A stretch of DNA of 56,207 bases from Chlamydiota bacterium (lineage in GTDB: Bacteria; Chlamydiota; Chlamydiia; Chlamydiales; SM23-39): assembly GCA_027451825.1 (NCBI GenBank), contig DAIDHZ010000010.1:1-56207 (forward strand), read 5' to 3'. Made by a program: the position numbers and the translations under genes. The notes beneath the pieces are model-generated. The model was not told where the DNA came from and did no database searches. It worked only from the letters and a program-made list of their open reading frames with translations. Below are positions 27,178-35,181 of the stretch, in pieces (the stretch's first letter is position 1; the number at the start of each line of letters is the position of its first letter).

Positions 27178-27351
27178 TTACCTTACTTTTGGAATAAAAC
27201 GACCTGCGAGAGAATCTGGATTTAACCCGTTCAAATGAATACGGTAGCCAAATTCAAGGTTGTCTCTTTTAGGTCCTGTTTTGGGAGAAGGAGCTCGTCT
27301 TCTTCTATGAGAAACGGCTCTTCTTTCCCCTTGTTTGCTCATTCGGGTCAT
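27178..27351 (-). CDS. small arginine-rich conserved chlamydial protein
   Basis: 57 residues starting MTRMSKQGERRAVSHRRRR, then APSPKTGPKRDNLEFGYRI and HLNGLNPDSLAGRFIPKVR. An AAAGG ribosome binding site stands 7 bases before the ATG at 27351; a second ATG three codons in is possible. Very basic N-terminus and a compact tail suggest nucleic-acid or ribosome contact. Two unnamed small genes occupy the equivalent place next to the ybeY homologue in Chlamydia, which supports a conserved gene. Function unknown. Confidence 0.75.
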   Translation of the reverse strand: MTRMSKQGERRAVSHRRRRAPSPKTGPKRDNLEFGYRIHLNGLNPDSLAGRFIPKVR

Positions 27352-27437
27352 AAAATTTGCCTTTTTAAAAAGACAAAATTATAGAAAGATTGATGTATTT
27401 TGGCAATTTAAACGTTAAGTTGTTTATTTTTAGCGAT

Positions 27438-27866
27438 TTAGGAGCTTCTTGCTTCGATGGAGAAATGAGAGGCTTTGTAAGCATCGAATCGAAGCGATGA
27501 AAATTTATTTTTACTCGGCGATGAGAGATCCTCAAATTCATAGATGGTTCGGAAATGACCATCAATGAGAAGAGGGGTTGAACAGAGATTGAAGGCAATT
27601 TTAGCTTGGTTGATGTTGCGTTTCAGTTTCGTGATCACGATTTGTTCGGAAGAGGGAGCGTCGGCGATGCTATGAGGAAGAAAGGAGCTGGGTGGGGATT
27701 TCCAAAGAAGTTCATCGACGAAAAGAGCTGATTTTTCATCTTCGACAAAAAAAATAAAGGGTTCTTTTTTTTCAAAGTGGAGAGTTGCTGTTTCGTAAAT
27801 TCGTTTGATTTTGGAGGCTGCATCTTTGACTTGAAAAAAGATGACCCGAGTTGGATGATCGCTCAT
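27438..27866 (-). CDS. holC: DNA polymerase III chi subunit-like protein
   Basis: 142 residues from the ATG at 27866, which overlaps the DUF502 stop as ATGA; the frame extends to 27908 without homology. It follows HolC: TRVIFFQVKD, RIYETATLHFEKKEPFIFF, VEDEKSALFVDELLWKSPPSSFLPH split over the typical block with the invariant LW and FLPH, then IVIT. Chi links the clamp loader to single-strand binding protein. Similarity is recognisable but diverged, so the call is likely rather than certain. Confidence 0.75.
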   Translation of the reverse strand: MSDHPTRVIFFQVKDAASKIKRIYETATLHFEKKEPFIFFVEDEKSALFVDELLWKSPPSSFLPHSIADAPSSEQIVITKLKRNINQAKIAFNLCSTPLLIDGHFRTIYEFEDLSSPSKNKFSSLRFDAYKASHFSIEARSS

Positions 27867-28507
27867 TGGCCGTGAGTTTCTTTGGTTTCTGGATTGATGA
27901 TACCACAAGAAACAAGAAATTTTACAGCTTCTTCGTTCGTCATTTGGATGTTTTTGGCCTCTTTTTCTTTGACGAAAAATAAAAATCCGGAAATGGGATG
28001 GGGGGCTGTAGGGACAAAAACAGATTTTAGAGGCTCTTGAATTTTTTCTTGAATTTCTTCAGCAATTTCTCCGGCATGAAATCCCATGGAAAAGGATGGG
28101 GAAAAAGGAAACGGGACAATCACAGGATTTTTGAATGCTTTTTTCTCATCTGTAGAAAAAAAAGCAGTGAAAATGTCTTTGCTTGTTTTGTAGACGGTTT
28201 TGACAACGGGGATTTTAGAGAGGAGCTTGCTTCCCCAATTTAAGAGATGCCGAATGATAAACCATTGAGCGACAAATCCTAGAAAGAAAATAAAAAGACA
28301 TAAAAAAATAAGAGCAAAAATTTGTGAAATAAAGAGATTTAGAAACTCCGGAATTTTGAGATTCAGTGCTGATTCTAGATGAAGAAGGATCGTAGAGACG
28401 ATGGGAACTAAGGGGCGGGTAAATAGATTAAAAAGAAATAAAATCACGATTAAGGTGAGTGCTATTGGAAGAAGAAGGGCAAGTCCTGTAATAAAATATT
28501 TTCTCAT
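27863..28507 (-). CDS. DUF502 membrane protein (copy 2)
   Basis: 214 residues from the ATG at 28507 (the frame runs up to 28534), chosen because it overlaps the stop of its paralogue as ATGA and matches that protein's MKKYFLTGL start. Two membrane segments (about residues 5-27 and 62-88), then a cytosolic or periplasmic part with KIPVVKTVYKTSKDIFTAF, VIVPFPFSPSFSMGF and FVPTAPHPISGFLFFV, the hallmarks of DUF502. Function is unknown in the family. Paralogous to the next gene and translationally coupled to it and to holC. Confidence 0.82.
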   Translation of the reverse strand: MRKYFITGLALLLPIALTLIVILFLFNLFTRPLVPIVSTILLHLESALNLKIPEFLNLFISQIFALIFLCLFIFFLGFVAQWFIIRHLLNWGSKLLSKIPVVKTVYKTSKDIFTAFFSTDEKKAFKNPVIVPFPFSPSFSMGFHAGEIAEEIQEKIQEPLKSVFVPTAPHPISGFLFFVKEKEAKNIQMTNEEAVKFLVSCGIINPETKETHGQ

Positions 28508-29127
28508 GATTTTCCGGGTTGTATAACAGCGCAAGACACGACGTATTTAATGGCTTCTTCGCTACTCATTTTTAAGTAGATGAGCTCTTTTTTAGGGATC
28601 ATGATTAAAAAGCCTGTCGTTGGGTTGGGTGTTGTTGGGATAAAGACCGATAAGAGATCGTTTTCTGTTTCTTCGGAGCAAGTTTTTGGAGATGGACTTG
28701 TAATGAGTCCAAGACAATAGCTATCTTTATTGGGAAAGGGAAATAAGACGACCTGTTTGAGAGCTTGTCCTTTATCGGCAAGGAGAGATTGGATGATTTC
28801 TTTGGATGTTTTATAGACTTTATTGACAAGAGGGATTCGATTCAAGATTTGATCGCCAAATTTGATGAGACTGTGAAAAAAAAAACGTCGAGCGATGAGT
28901 CCTAAAAACACTATGAAAAGAAAAAGAGAGACGAGGATGAGAATTTCGCTGATTGTTCGAATGCCTTGTTCGCTTCTTAAAGGGCCATAATCAGGAAGCA
29001 ATTTTAAAAGAGCGACCATAATCCCCATGAAAGGCTTAGTCAGTAAATGGACAATAAAGGTAAACACCCAAATGGTCACAGCAACAGGGAGTAAAGTGAC
29101 TAAGCCCGTGAGGAAATATTTTTTCAT
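28504..29127 (-). CDS. DUF502 membrane protein (copy 1)
   Basis: 207 residues. Two membrane segments (about 6-28 and 64-86). The conserved blocks RIPLVNKVYKTSKEIIQSLL, VVLFPFPNKDSYCLGLITS and SVFIPTTPNPTTGFLIMIP mark DUF502, with the same layout as the downstream paralogue (roughly a third of positions alike by eye). It overlaps the hsp20 stop by 4 bases. Tandem DUF502 genes suggest a two-subunit membrane assembly; this is inference. Confidence 0.82.
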   Translation of the reverse strand: MKKYFLTGLVTLLPVAVTIWVFTFIVHLLTKPFMGIMVALLKLLPDYGPLRSEQGIRTISEILILVSLFLFIVFLGLIARRFFFHSLIKFGDQILNRIPLVNKVYKTSKEIIQSLLADKGQALKQVVLFPFPNKDSYCLGLITSPSPKTCSEETENDLLSVFIPTTPNPTTGFLIMIPKKELIYLKMSSEEAIKYVVSCAVIQPGKS

Positions 29128-29543
29128 TTTTTAGACTTAACTTTGATTTTTTTTGTTTCGCTTTGTTTTGCAAGCTTTAAAGAGACTTTTAAAATTCCAT
29201 CGGCATAGGTTGCTTCGGGTTCTTCTTTTTCATCGATTTGAGTCGGTAAAGTGATGGAATAAGAATATTGTCTTTTTGAAGATCGGTAGAATTTTTTATT
29301 TTTTTCTTCTTCTTTTTTACATTCTCCTCGAATCCATAGAACGCCTTGATTCAAATTGACCTCGATGTCATCTAAGGAAAGTCCAGCAAGCGGCACTTCT
29401 ACGTTTAATTTTTGATTTTCTTCATAGACTCGAACTCCTTGTAAAGAGCTCTCTTCTAAAAATTCTTCTTCAGAAAATGGCCAGTTATTGATAGGGAATT
29501 GAAAAGGTCTTTCAAAAAAATAGCGAAGAGGATGTTTGCTCAT
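29124..29543 (-). CDS. Hsp20/alpha-crystallin small heat-shock protein
   Basis: 139 residues from the ATG at 29543, preceded by an AGGAG ribosome binding site; the frame goes up to 29609. The alpha-crystallin domain spans about residues 35-135: VRVYEENQKLNVEVPLAGL, DDIEVNLNQGVLWIRGECK, YSYSITLPTQID and the closing YADGILKVSLKL, where A-x-x-x-G-x-L is the family signature. ATP-independent holdase for unfolding proteins in the cytosol. It is divergent from the alcohol dehydrogenase gene and begins the run leading to the DUF502 pair. Confidence 0.9.
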   Translation of the reverse strand: MSKHPLRYFFERPFQFPINNWPFSEEEFLEESSLQGVRVYEENQKLNVEVPLAGLSLDDIEVNLNQGVLWIRGECKKEEEKNKKFYRSSKRQYSYSITLPTQIDEKEEPEATYADGILKVSLKLAKQSETKKIKVKSKK

Positions 29544-29628
29544 AAGAACTCCTAGGTATATAGAAAAATGATTCAGTTCAGGTATATTTCGAAAAGAATT
29601 TTTTTGCAAAATATTTGTTGTGGTTCGT

Positions 29629-30621
29629 ATGCATGCAGCTCTTTTAAAGAAATCTAAAACACCGTTGGAACTTGTAGAGATTCCTATTCCAAGACCGTCT
29701 TCAAATGAACTTCTTGTTAAAGTTCTTTATTGCGGGGTGTGCCGGACTGATTTGCACATTCAGCAAGGAGAATTGATAGCTCCCAGGTATCCTCTTGTTT
29801 TGGGTCATGAAATTGTAGGTGTTGTTGAAGAGGTTGGTTCTGAAGTGCGAGGCTTTCAAAAAGGAGACGGTATTGGAATTCCTTGGCTTCATAGAACGTG
29901 TGGCCATTGTGAGTTTTGCCAAAGAAATCAAGAGAACTTATGTGAAAATGCGCTTTTTACAGGATTTCATGTTCCCGGAGGCTTTGCAGAATATACGACA
30001 TGTAGAGCTGATTTTGCGATTTCCTTGCCTCTATCTTTATTAAAGAAAGAGACGGCTCCTTTTCTTTGCGCAGGTCTTATTGGATATCGTAGCTACAAAA
30101 AGGCAGCCCCTGAACAGACTCTCGCTCTTTATGGCTTTGGAGCCGCAGCTCATATTATTGCTCAGGTGGCTTTGCAAGAAAAAAAAGAGGTTTTTGCATT
30201 TACAAAAGAAGGGGATAGTGCTTCTCAGAAATTTGCTTTGAGTTTAGGGGTGAATTGGGCCGGCGGCATTCAATCTAAGGCTCCCAAACTTTGCGATGCC
30301 GCCATTCTTTTTGCTCCGGTTGGCTCTTTAGTTCCTTTGGCTTTAAAAGCGATGAAAAAAGGAGGCCGCTGTATTTGCGGAGGGATCCATATGAGCGATA
30401 TTCCATCATTTCCTTATGAAGATCTTTGGGGTGAAAAAAGAATTGAATCAGTTGCCAATTTAACAAGAGAAGACGGGGCTTCTTTTTTTCGGATCTTGCC
30501 TTCTTTTTCCATCCATTCTCAAGTGACTGTCTATCCTTTGAAAGATGTCAATAATGCTTTGGAAGATTTGAAAAAAGGCTCCGTTCAAGGAGCTCTTGTT
30601 CTTTCAATTGGGTCAGGTTAG
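29629..30621 (+). CDS. zinc-dependent alcohol dehydrogenase (MDR family)
   Basis: 330 residues from the ATG at 29629; a GTG at 29620 adds three residues. Medium-chain dehydrogenase pattern: catalytic zinc Cys in YCGVCRTDLHI, LGHEIVGVVEEVGSEV with the zinc His, structural zinc cysteines in RTCGHCEFCQRNQENLC, and FTGFHVPGGFAEY. The Rossmann part is degenerate: LYGFGAAAHIIAQVAL replaces GxGxxG. Resembles single-chain alcohol dehydrogenases of the AdhP/YjgB-like type acting on primary alcohols or aldehydes. It converges on the hydrolase pseudogene with a 9-base overlap. Confidence 0.88.
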   Translation: MHAALLKKSKTPLELVEIPIPRPSSNELLVKVLYCGVCRTDLHIQQGELIAPRYPLVLGHEIVGVVEEVGSEVRGFQKGDGIGIPWLHRTCGHCEFCQRNQENLCENALFTGFHVPGGFAEYTTCRADFAISLPLSLLKKETAPFLCAGLIGYRSYKKAAPEQTLALYGFGAAAHIIAQVALQEKKEVFAFTKEGDSASQKFALSLGVNWAGGIQSKAPKLCDAAILFAPVGSLVPLALKAMKKGGRCICGGIHMSDIPSFPYEDLWGEKRIESVANLTREDGASFFRILPSFSIHSQVTVYPLKDVNNALEDLKKGSVQGALVLSIGSG

Positions 30622-31685
30622 AAGCTCTTCTTTTGAGGGTAAATTAAAAAGAAATTGAATCATCGTCTCTTGAGCGCCTTCATGCCAGCTTAAAGGAGCA
30701 ATGTGAGGTCGTTTCATTGCCTCTTCTTCAAATTCAGGTTTTGGTTTAAGGCAGATGGAATTTTCATGCTGAACTTCTTTTTGCATACTGGCCGGATCAG
30801 GGATGACAGGGTCTTCAGGATGATAGATCACCATTTTTGGGCCTTTTAAACTTTTAAAAGATTCACTTGGATTTGCACTGTATCCGAGGATTTTAAAGAC
30901 CTGATTTAAAATTTTTGCCATGATCCCTTTCCCAAATCTTTCATCCACGATTCTATCGGAGGATGCAAAGGATCTTTCATTGATGTGTCTTCCAATCCAT
31001 TTTTTAGGATTTAATCCTTGCGTTAAAGAGGCGATGGCTCCTCCTAAAGAGAGTCCATAAAATGAATTTGATCGGGAGGTGTTTGAACATATTTTTCGAC
31101 CCATTCTACGATGGAAGAGCCATCTACAATGAGGTCTCTTGCGCAAGAAAATGTTCCAGTTGATTCTCCAACTCCTCGGTAATCAAAGATGACAAAATTA
31201 TAGACGGAATCGGTTTCGATTGCTTTTTCTAAAGGCCAGGTTGGGGTTTCGATGCTCAGTTGGAAGTTGGCGCAAAAATAAATGACAGTAGGGGTTGTTT
31301 GGATGGCTCTGTTATGTCGGAAGAGCGTGGCTTTTAGTTCGGCTCCATCCGGAGTTTTGATGGTGTGCGGCTCCATAGAATAATGTTCGCGAATAAGGCG
31401 GTTTTGATCCGTTATCGGACCGAGCCAAAGCCGATTGAAATTTTCTTTTGCTCTTTCTAGATGGTTTTTAGAAATAAAATGAGCCGCCGGAAGAGTCATT
31501 CGATTGGCCATTTGACCGATTTTATAGCTGCAATATCTAGCCAGACCTAAGAAAGGAATCGCTACCGACATGACATTCCAAAATACTTGTTTCACCTTGG
31601 TGGTGGTTGTAGATTCCGGGGTTTGTAGATGTTGATTGGTTTCATTCCAGCTTGCCTGAAAAATGCTGCACTCTTCAATTTCCAT
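30613..31685 (-). pseudogene. DUF818/CHLPS-type alpha/beta hydrolase, frameshifted
   Basis: Two minus-strand frames make up one protein. The 5' part (31685 to about 31060) starts MEIEECSIFQASWNETNQH, has a hydrophobic stretch near residue 40, and reaches VIYFCANFQLSIE, NFVIFDYRGVGESTG and PPDQIHF. The 3' part (about 31065 to 30613) continues FYGLSLGGAIASLTQG with the nucleophile elbow G-x-S-x-G, and ends with HPEDPVIPDP and a His-containing LSWHEGAQE. One extra T in the TTTT run (complement of 31059-31062) would restore a full 356-residue reading frame. The chlamydial CHLPS/DUF818 family matches in layout. Either a recent inactivation, a sequencing slip or programmed frameshifting. Confidence 0.75.
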
Positions 31686-31763
31686 AATTTTTCTTTGATG
31701 GTATAAATTTGAAGAGTATTTTACTTTTGTGGCTTTTATTTTGTCTATTGTTATTTCGTTACA

Positions 31764-32255
31764 TTATTTAGGTGTTGGGATATCTGGAACTAAACTATTT
31801 AGATTTGGTAATTTAAAATTGATTGGTAAATCTTTCGATGAGACAGAGAACCATTTTTGGCTTCTTCCGAAGAAAAGAAGTTTTCCCCGAACGACTAAAT
31901 CGCCTTTATCAAGCCATACTTCAGCAGCGTACACATCCCCTTTTTGAGGGTCGAGGATTTTTCCTTTAAATTTGGAGCCTAATTGTTGAAGATACCAGAT
32001 AATGTCTAGACCGCAATAGTAAGGATCTCCAATGACGCCCGGCGCTCTTTGGATCGGGTGAAAGATGCTTTCTTCGAGGGTTCCGTTTTGATTATAGATT
32101 GCGATGATTCGACCGTAGTAGAGTCCGTCATATTCATAAATTGCAATAATGGTTTGTGCAACCCCTTCTTCATTGACTGTTTTCCAAAAACCTTGAATAT
32201 CTTGGGCCAGTAGAAAATTGCACAAGAAGAGGGAATAGAATATAAATTTCTTCAT
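31764..32255 (-). CDS. exported DUF2147-like protein
   Basis: 163 residues. Signal peptide at residues 1-17 (FIFYSLFLCNFLLAQ). The DUF2147 pattern is visible: IQGFWKTVNEEG, AIYEYDGLYYGRIIAIYN, a middle block with LDIIWYLQQLGSKFKGGK-like spacing (actual FKGKILDPQKGDVYAAEVWL), and VRGKLLFFGRSQKW close to the end, a lipocalin-like beta barrel. Periplasmic or outer-membrane small protein of unknown role. A short match to the TACCGAAAT repeat end lies just upstream (32265-32278). Confidence 0.75.
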   Translation of the reverse strand: MKKFIFYSLFLCNFLLAQDIQGFWKTVNEEGVAQTIIAIYEYDGLYYGRIIAIYNQNGTLEESIFHPIQRAPGVIGDPYYCGLDIIWYLQQLGSKFKGKILDPQKGDVYAAEVWLDKGDLVVRGKLLFFGRSQKWFSVSSKDLPINFKLPNLNSLVPDIPTPK

Positions 32256-32345
32256 AATTTTGGGGTATACCGAAATCTCTTTTTTTATGGAAGTGACAAA
32301 AAATGAATCAATTTAGTACATAAACGATTGAATAAGGGGTGAGTT

Positions 32346-33155
32346 ATGTTTACTTTATTGGCGATGAGTTTTTTTGCGATGGCTAAAATAGTTTCCGATC
32401 ATGGTGATTTAGAAAAGGAGCAAATTCAGATTCAGCCTGTCAATCGAACTCCGGAATCGAATACAGTTTCCTTGACAATTTCAGCGCCTGAGAAAGGAGA
32501 GGTCAAGGTAAGGAATCCTGTGTGGGTGCAATTTCGTCTCGATGGATATCCGCTTGGCACCGATTCTCAATTTGATCGTGCAGGTGAAATTGCATCAAGC
32601 AAACAAGGGCAGACGGTGCATGTCTTTGTGGATGATTATCCTTATATTGCGGTGACTGAACAGCCGGTAGATCCTTTTAATGAGGATGGTTGGTATTATG
32701 ATACCGGCTATAAATTTGAAATTCCTTATTCTTTGAAAACAGGAATTCACACAATTCGTATGTTCCCTGCTCGTTCTTATGGAGAGAGTTTAAAAGGTGA
32801 AAATACATTTCAGGCGACTTATTTTTATGTTGGCAGTCGAGATATGAGTCATGATGTGAATTTAAATAAGCCTTACATCACTTATAATGAGCCCAGCGGT
32901 CAAATCCCTTTGACAGAAGGGCAGCCTGTTCTTTTGGATTTTTATGTAACAAATTGTACATTGACTTCAGATGGTTATAAGATTCTTGTAACGATCGATG
33001 GAAAAACCAAAAGAACGTTGACTTCATGGCAGCCCTATTACATTTATGGTCTTACTTCAGGAAAGCATACGGTTCGGATGCAGTTATTGGATGCGAATAA
33101 TAAGCAAGTCCCCGGGGCCTTTAATGATGTCCAGAAAACCATTAAAGTTTCTTAA
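32346..33155 (+). CDS. conserved-type exported protein of unknown function
   Basis: 269 residues. An AAGGGGTGA ribosome binding site precedes the ATG. A short hydrophobic N-terminus (MFTLLAMSFFAMA) may be a signal peptide. The remainder is beta-rich with two Ig-like halves: VSLTISAPEKGEVKVRNPV, VQFRLDGYPLG, HTIRMFPARSYGES, and later VLLDFYVTNCTL, ILVTIDG, SGKHTVRMQLLDANNK. Each half ends in the same kind of HTIRM/HTVRM strand, so an internal duplication is likely. I do not recognise a named family; periplasmic or surface location is inferred. Confidence 0.7.
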   Translation: MFTLLAMSFFAMAKIVSDHGDLEKEQIQIQPVNRTPESNTVSLTISAPEKGEVKVRNPVWVQFRLDGYPLGTDSQFDRAGEIASSKQGQTVHVFVDDYPYIAVTEQPVDPFNEDGWYYDTGYKFEIPYSLKTGIHTIRMFPARSYGESLKGENTFQATYFYVGSRDMSHDVNLNKPYITYNEPSGQIPLTEGQPVLLDFYVTNCTLTSDGYKILVTIDGKTKRTLTSWQPYYIYGLTSGKHTVRMQLLDANNKQVPGAFNDVQKTIKVS

Positions 33156-33158
33156 GAG

Positions 33159-34712
33159 CTAATCTTCGATATAGCAGTATTCGATGAGCAATGCCCCTGT
33201 AGCGTTTGTGTTCAAGTTTTTGACGCGTGGGTGAATAAGAAGGGGCGATTGCCAATGGTAGATGGAAAAGAGCGGAACATTTTCTTCGAGAATGTTTCTC
33301 GCTTTCTTTAGAAGAGAGTCTCTTGTTGGAGCATCGACTGTTTTTGCTGCCATATTGAGCGTTGCGGCATAGGAGAGATCTTCCCAGTTGGGGTAGTTTT
33401 TGGGGTTGGTTTTGTCTTTAAATCTTTCTAGGATATTGATTGGGTCATTGAATTGAGCGATCCAAGAAGCTAGGGCAATTTTGTAATTTTTTTGATGAAG
33501 ATGTTGTAAAAGCGATTTTGAGTCAAACTGCTTTATTTGAATTTCAATTCCTAAACACTCTTTCCATTCTTGTTGGAGCATTTGAGCGATTTTTTTATCG
33601 ATCGAGTTTGCTTTATAATAAAGTGTGATCGGTTCTAAATCATCGATGCTGAGATTGAGCTCGGAGAGCCCTTGGGAAAAGAGTTCTTTGGCCTCTTGTC
33701 GGTGCGATTCTTGTTTTTCTGAAGGTTCGATGGAGTTAAAAAAAGCGGGGGGAAGTAAAGAGTGCGCCGGCAATGGCCCCATTTGTGTAATTGCTAAAGA
33801 TAGAGATTTCTCATCTAACGCTTTTTGAAATGCTTTTCGAATGGAAAGGTTTGAAAATGGGATTGATTCGGTGTTAAAGGTGCAAAATGTGGATGCGAGC
33901 ATGGGGGTGAAAAGGGGCGGATGCGATTGTTCAATATTTTGTAAAGATTCTACGGAGATCGGGGATAAAGAGCTTCCTACAATATCGAGTTCTTGATTTT
34001 CAAAGAGTTGAAGCGCTGTCATTTCGTCGGAAATAATATGAATATGAATGGATTGAAGGCGGATAGAATGAGCATCCCAGAAGTGTTTGTTTTTTTTTAG
34101 AACAATGGAATGATTGAGGGTCATTTCTTCAATTTGAAAAGGGCCGTTGCCTATGATGTTTTCTAAGGAAAAATGATTTTGGTGGCTTGGTGTTGGTAAA
34201 TATAAGGGAAATGCTGTGAGTTCGAGGAAATAAGGGGTGTTTTCCTCTAAAGTCACTTGGAGCGTTTGTGCATTGAGGGCTCGAATGCCTACCTCTTCGA
34301 GGGGACAGCGTCTTTTGACATAGTCTTCTGCATTTTTAATGGGATAGAGTAAATAGGCGCATATTGATGGTTTTTGAGGATTGAGAGCTGATTTCCAAGA
34401 GGATTCAAAATCGTAAGCAGTGACCGGATATCCATCGCTCCAAAATGATTTTCTTAGATGGAATGTATAAATTTTACCATCAGGAGAGATGTCGACTTTT
34501 TGGGCAAGTCCTAGTTGTACCTGGGAGCCTTCTTTACAGCGGGTAAGACCTTCAAAAAGAAGGCAAATCAAAGAGGAGGAAGTAAAATCGGATGCTTCTC
34601 TTGGATTCAAGGTGGTCGGGTTGGCATTGAAGGCAATCCTAAGAGTGTTTGAAGAAACAGGTTTTGAGCAGCTTGTGAGAAATAGACTGAAAATGAGTAA
34701 ATAATAAATCAT
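33159..34712 (-). CDS. oligopeptide-binding lipoprotein (OppA/DppA family)
   Basis: 517 residues. Lipobox FLTSC places the lipidated cysteine at residue 15. The SBP_bac_5 fold is clear: LRIAFNANPTTLNPREASD, LLFEGLTR, YTFHLRKSFWSDGYPVTAYDF (family-typical kW-sdG-pvta-D), ENIIGNGPFQIEE and a C-terminal Trp-rich IAQFNDPINILERF. It binds peptides in the periplasm for an ABC importer; no oppBCDF genes are adjacent, so it is an orphan here. Chlamydiae often carry several oppA copies. Converges with the hypothetical exported protein, leaving three bases between stops. Confidence 0.88.
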   Translation of the reverse strand: MIYYLLIFSLFLTSCSKPVSSNTLRIAFNANPTTLNPREASDFTSSSLICLLFEGLTRCKEGSQVQLGLAQKVDISPDGKIYTFHLRKSFWSDGYPVTAYDFESSWKSALNPQKPSICAYLLYPIKNAEDYVKRRCPLEEVGIRALNAQTLQVTLEENTPYFLELTAFPLYLPTPSHQNHFSLENIIGNGPFQIEEMTLNHSIVLKKNKHFWDAHSIRLQSIHIHIISDEMTALQLFENQELDIVGSSLSPISVESLQNIEQSHPPLFTPMLASTFCTFNTESIPFSNLSIRKAFQKALDEKSLSLAITQMGPLPAHSLLPPAFFNSIEPSEKQESHRQEAKELFSQGLSELNLSIDDLEPITLYYKANSIDKKIAQMLQQEWKECLGIEIQIKQFDSKSLLQHLHQKNYKIALASWIAQFNDPINILERFKDKTNPKNYPNWEDLSYAATLNMAAKTVDAPTRDSLLKKARNILEENVPLFSIYHWQSPLLIHPRVKNLNTNATGALLIEYCYIED

Positions 34713-34746
34713 TTTTGGTTGTGCATTTTCTTACATTGAAAATTCC

Positions 34747-34773
34747 TTGTCAAAGTAAGAAATTTCTTATAAT
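34747..34773 (+). promoter_or_regulatory. putative promoter of the small membrane protein
   Basis: TTGTCA (34747-34752) and a perfect TATAAT (34768-34773) with a short 15-base spacer, about 27 bases upstream of the ATG at 34801. The spacing is below the optimum, so the -35 match may be fortuitous while the -10 is convincing. Confidence 0.4.
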
Positions 34774-34800
34774 AGAAGAAAATGTACCGATAGAGGGTTT

Positions 34801-35181
34801 ATGCGTTTTGTTAGAAATTTCGTGATCTGTTTTTTGATTGTGTTTTTTGTGAATTATTTACTTCCTGGGATTGATGTTGTGAATCAGACAAAAATTCCTC
34901 ATATTCAAGGAGATCTCATTTTCTCTTTGTCTTTAGGGCTTTTGAATGCACTCATTTTGCCGCTTTTAGGGTTTTTTGATGGTTACTTAACAAAGCCTCG
35001 GATTGCTATTGCAACTTTGATCTTGAACTTTGCTGCGTATGCTTTTTTAAAGATTTTGCCGCTTGGCATTTTTGTAACGACGATACAAGGTTATATCCTT
35101 GCTAGTTTGATCATTTCGATTGCTTGTTTTATTCTTCATTACATGGAGATGAAGCGTCGGTCTTCTCCTTCTCTTCCATAG
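34801..35181 (+). CDS. small membrane protein, phage-holin-4/DUF360-like
   Basis: 126 residues with four membrane spans, at about 4-22, 42-62, 68-85 and 92-113. The central SLSLGLLNALILPLL and the RFVRNFVICFLIVFFVNYLLPGIDV opening match the YvlD/phage holin family 4 layout, in which a small inner-membrane protein of unknown function ends in a basic tail. An AGAGGG ribosome binding site precedes the ATG. It overlaps the convergent MFS gene by 53 bases at the 3' ends. Confidence 0.75.
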   Translation: MRFVRNFVICFLIVFFVNYLLPGIDVVNQTKIPHIQGDLIFSLSLGLLNALILPLLGFFDGYLTKPRIAIATLILNFAAYAFLKILPLGIFVTTIQGYILASLIISIACFILHYMEMKRRSSPSLP

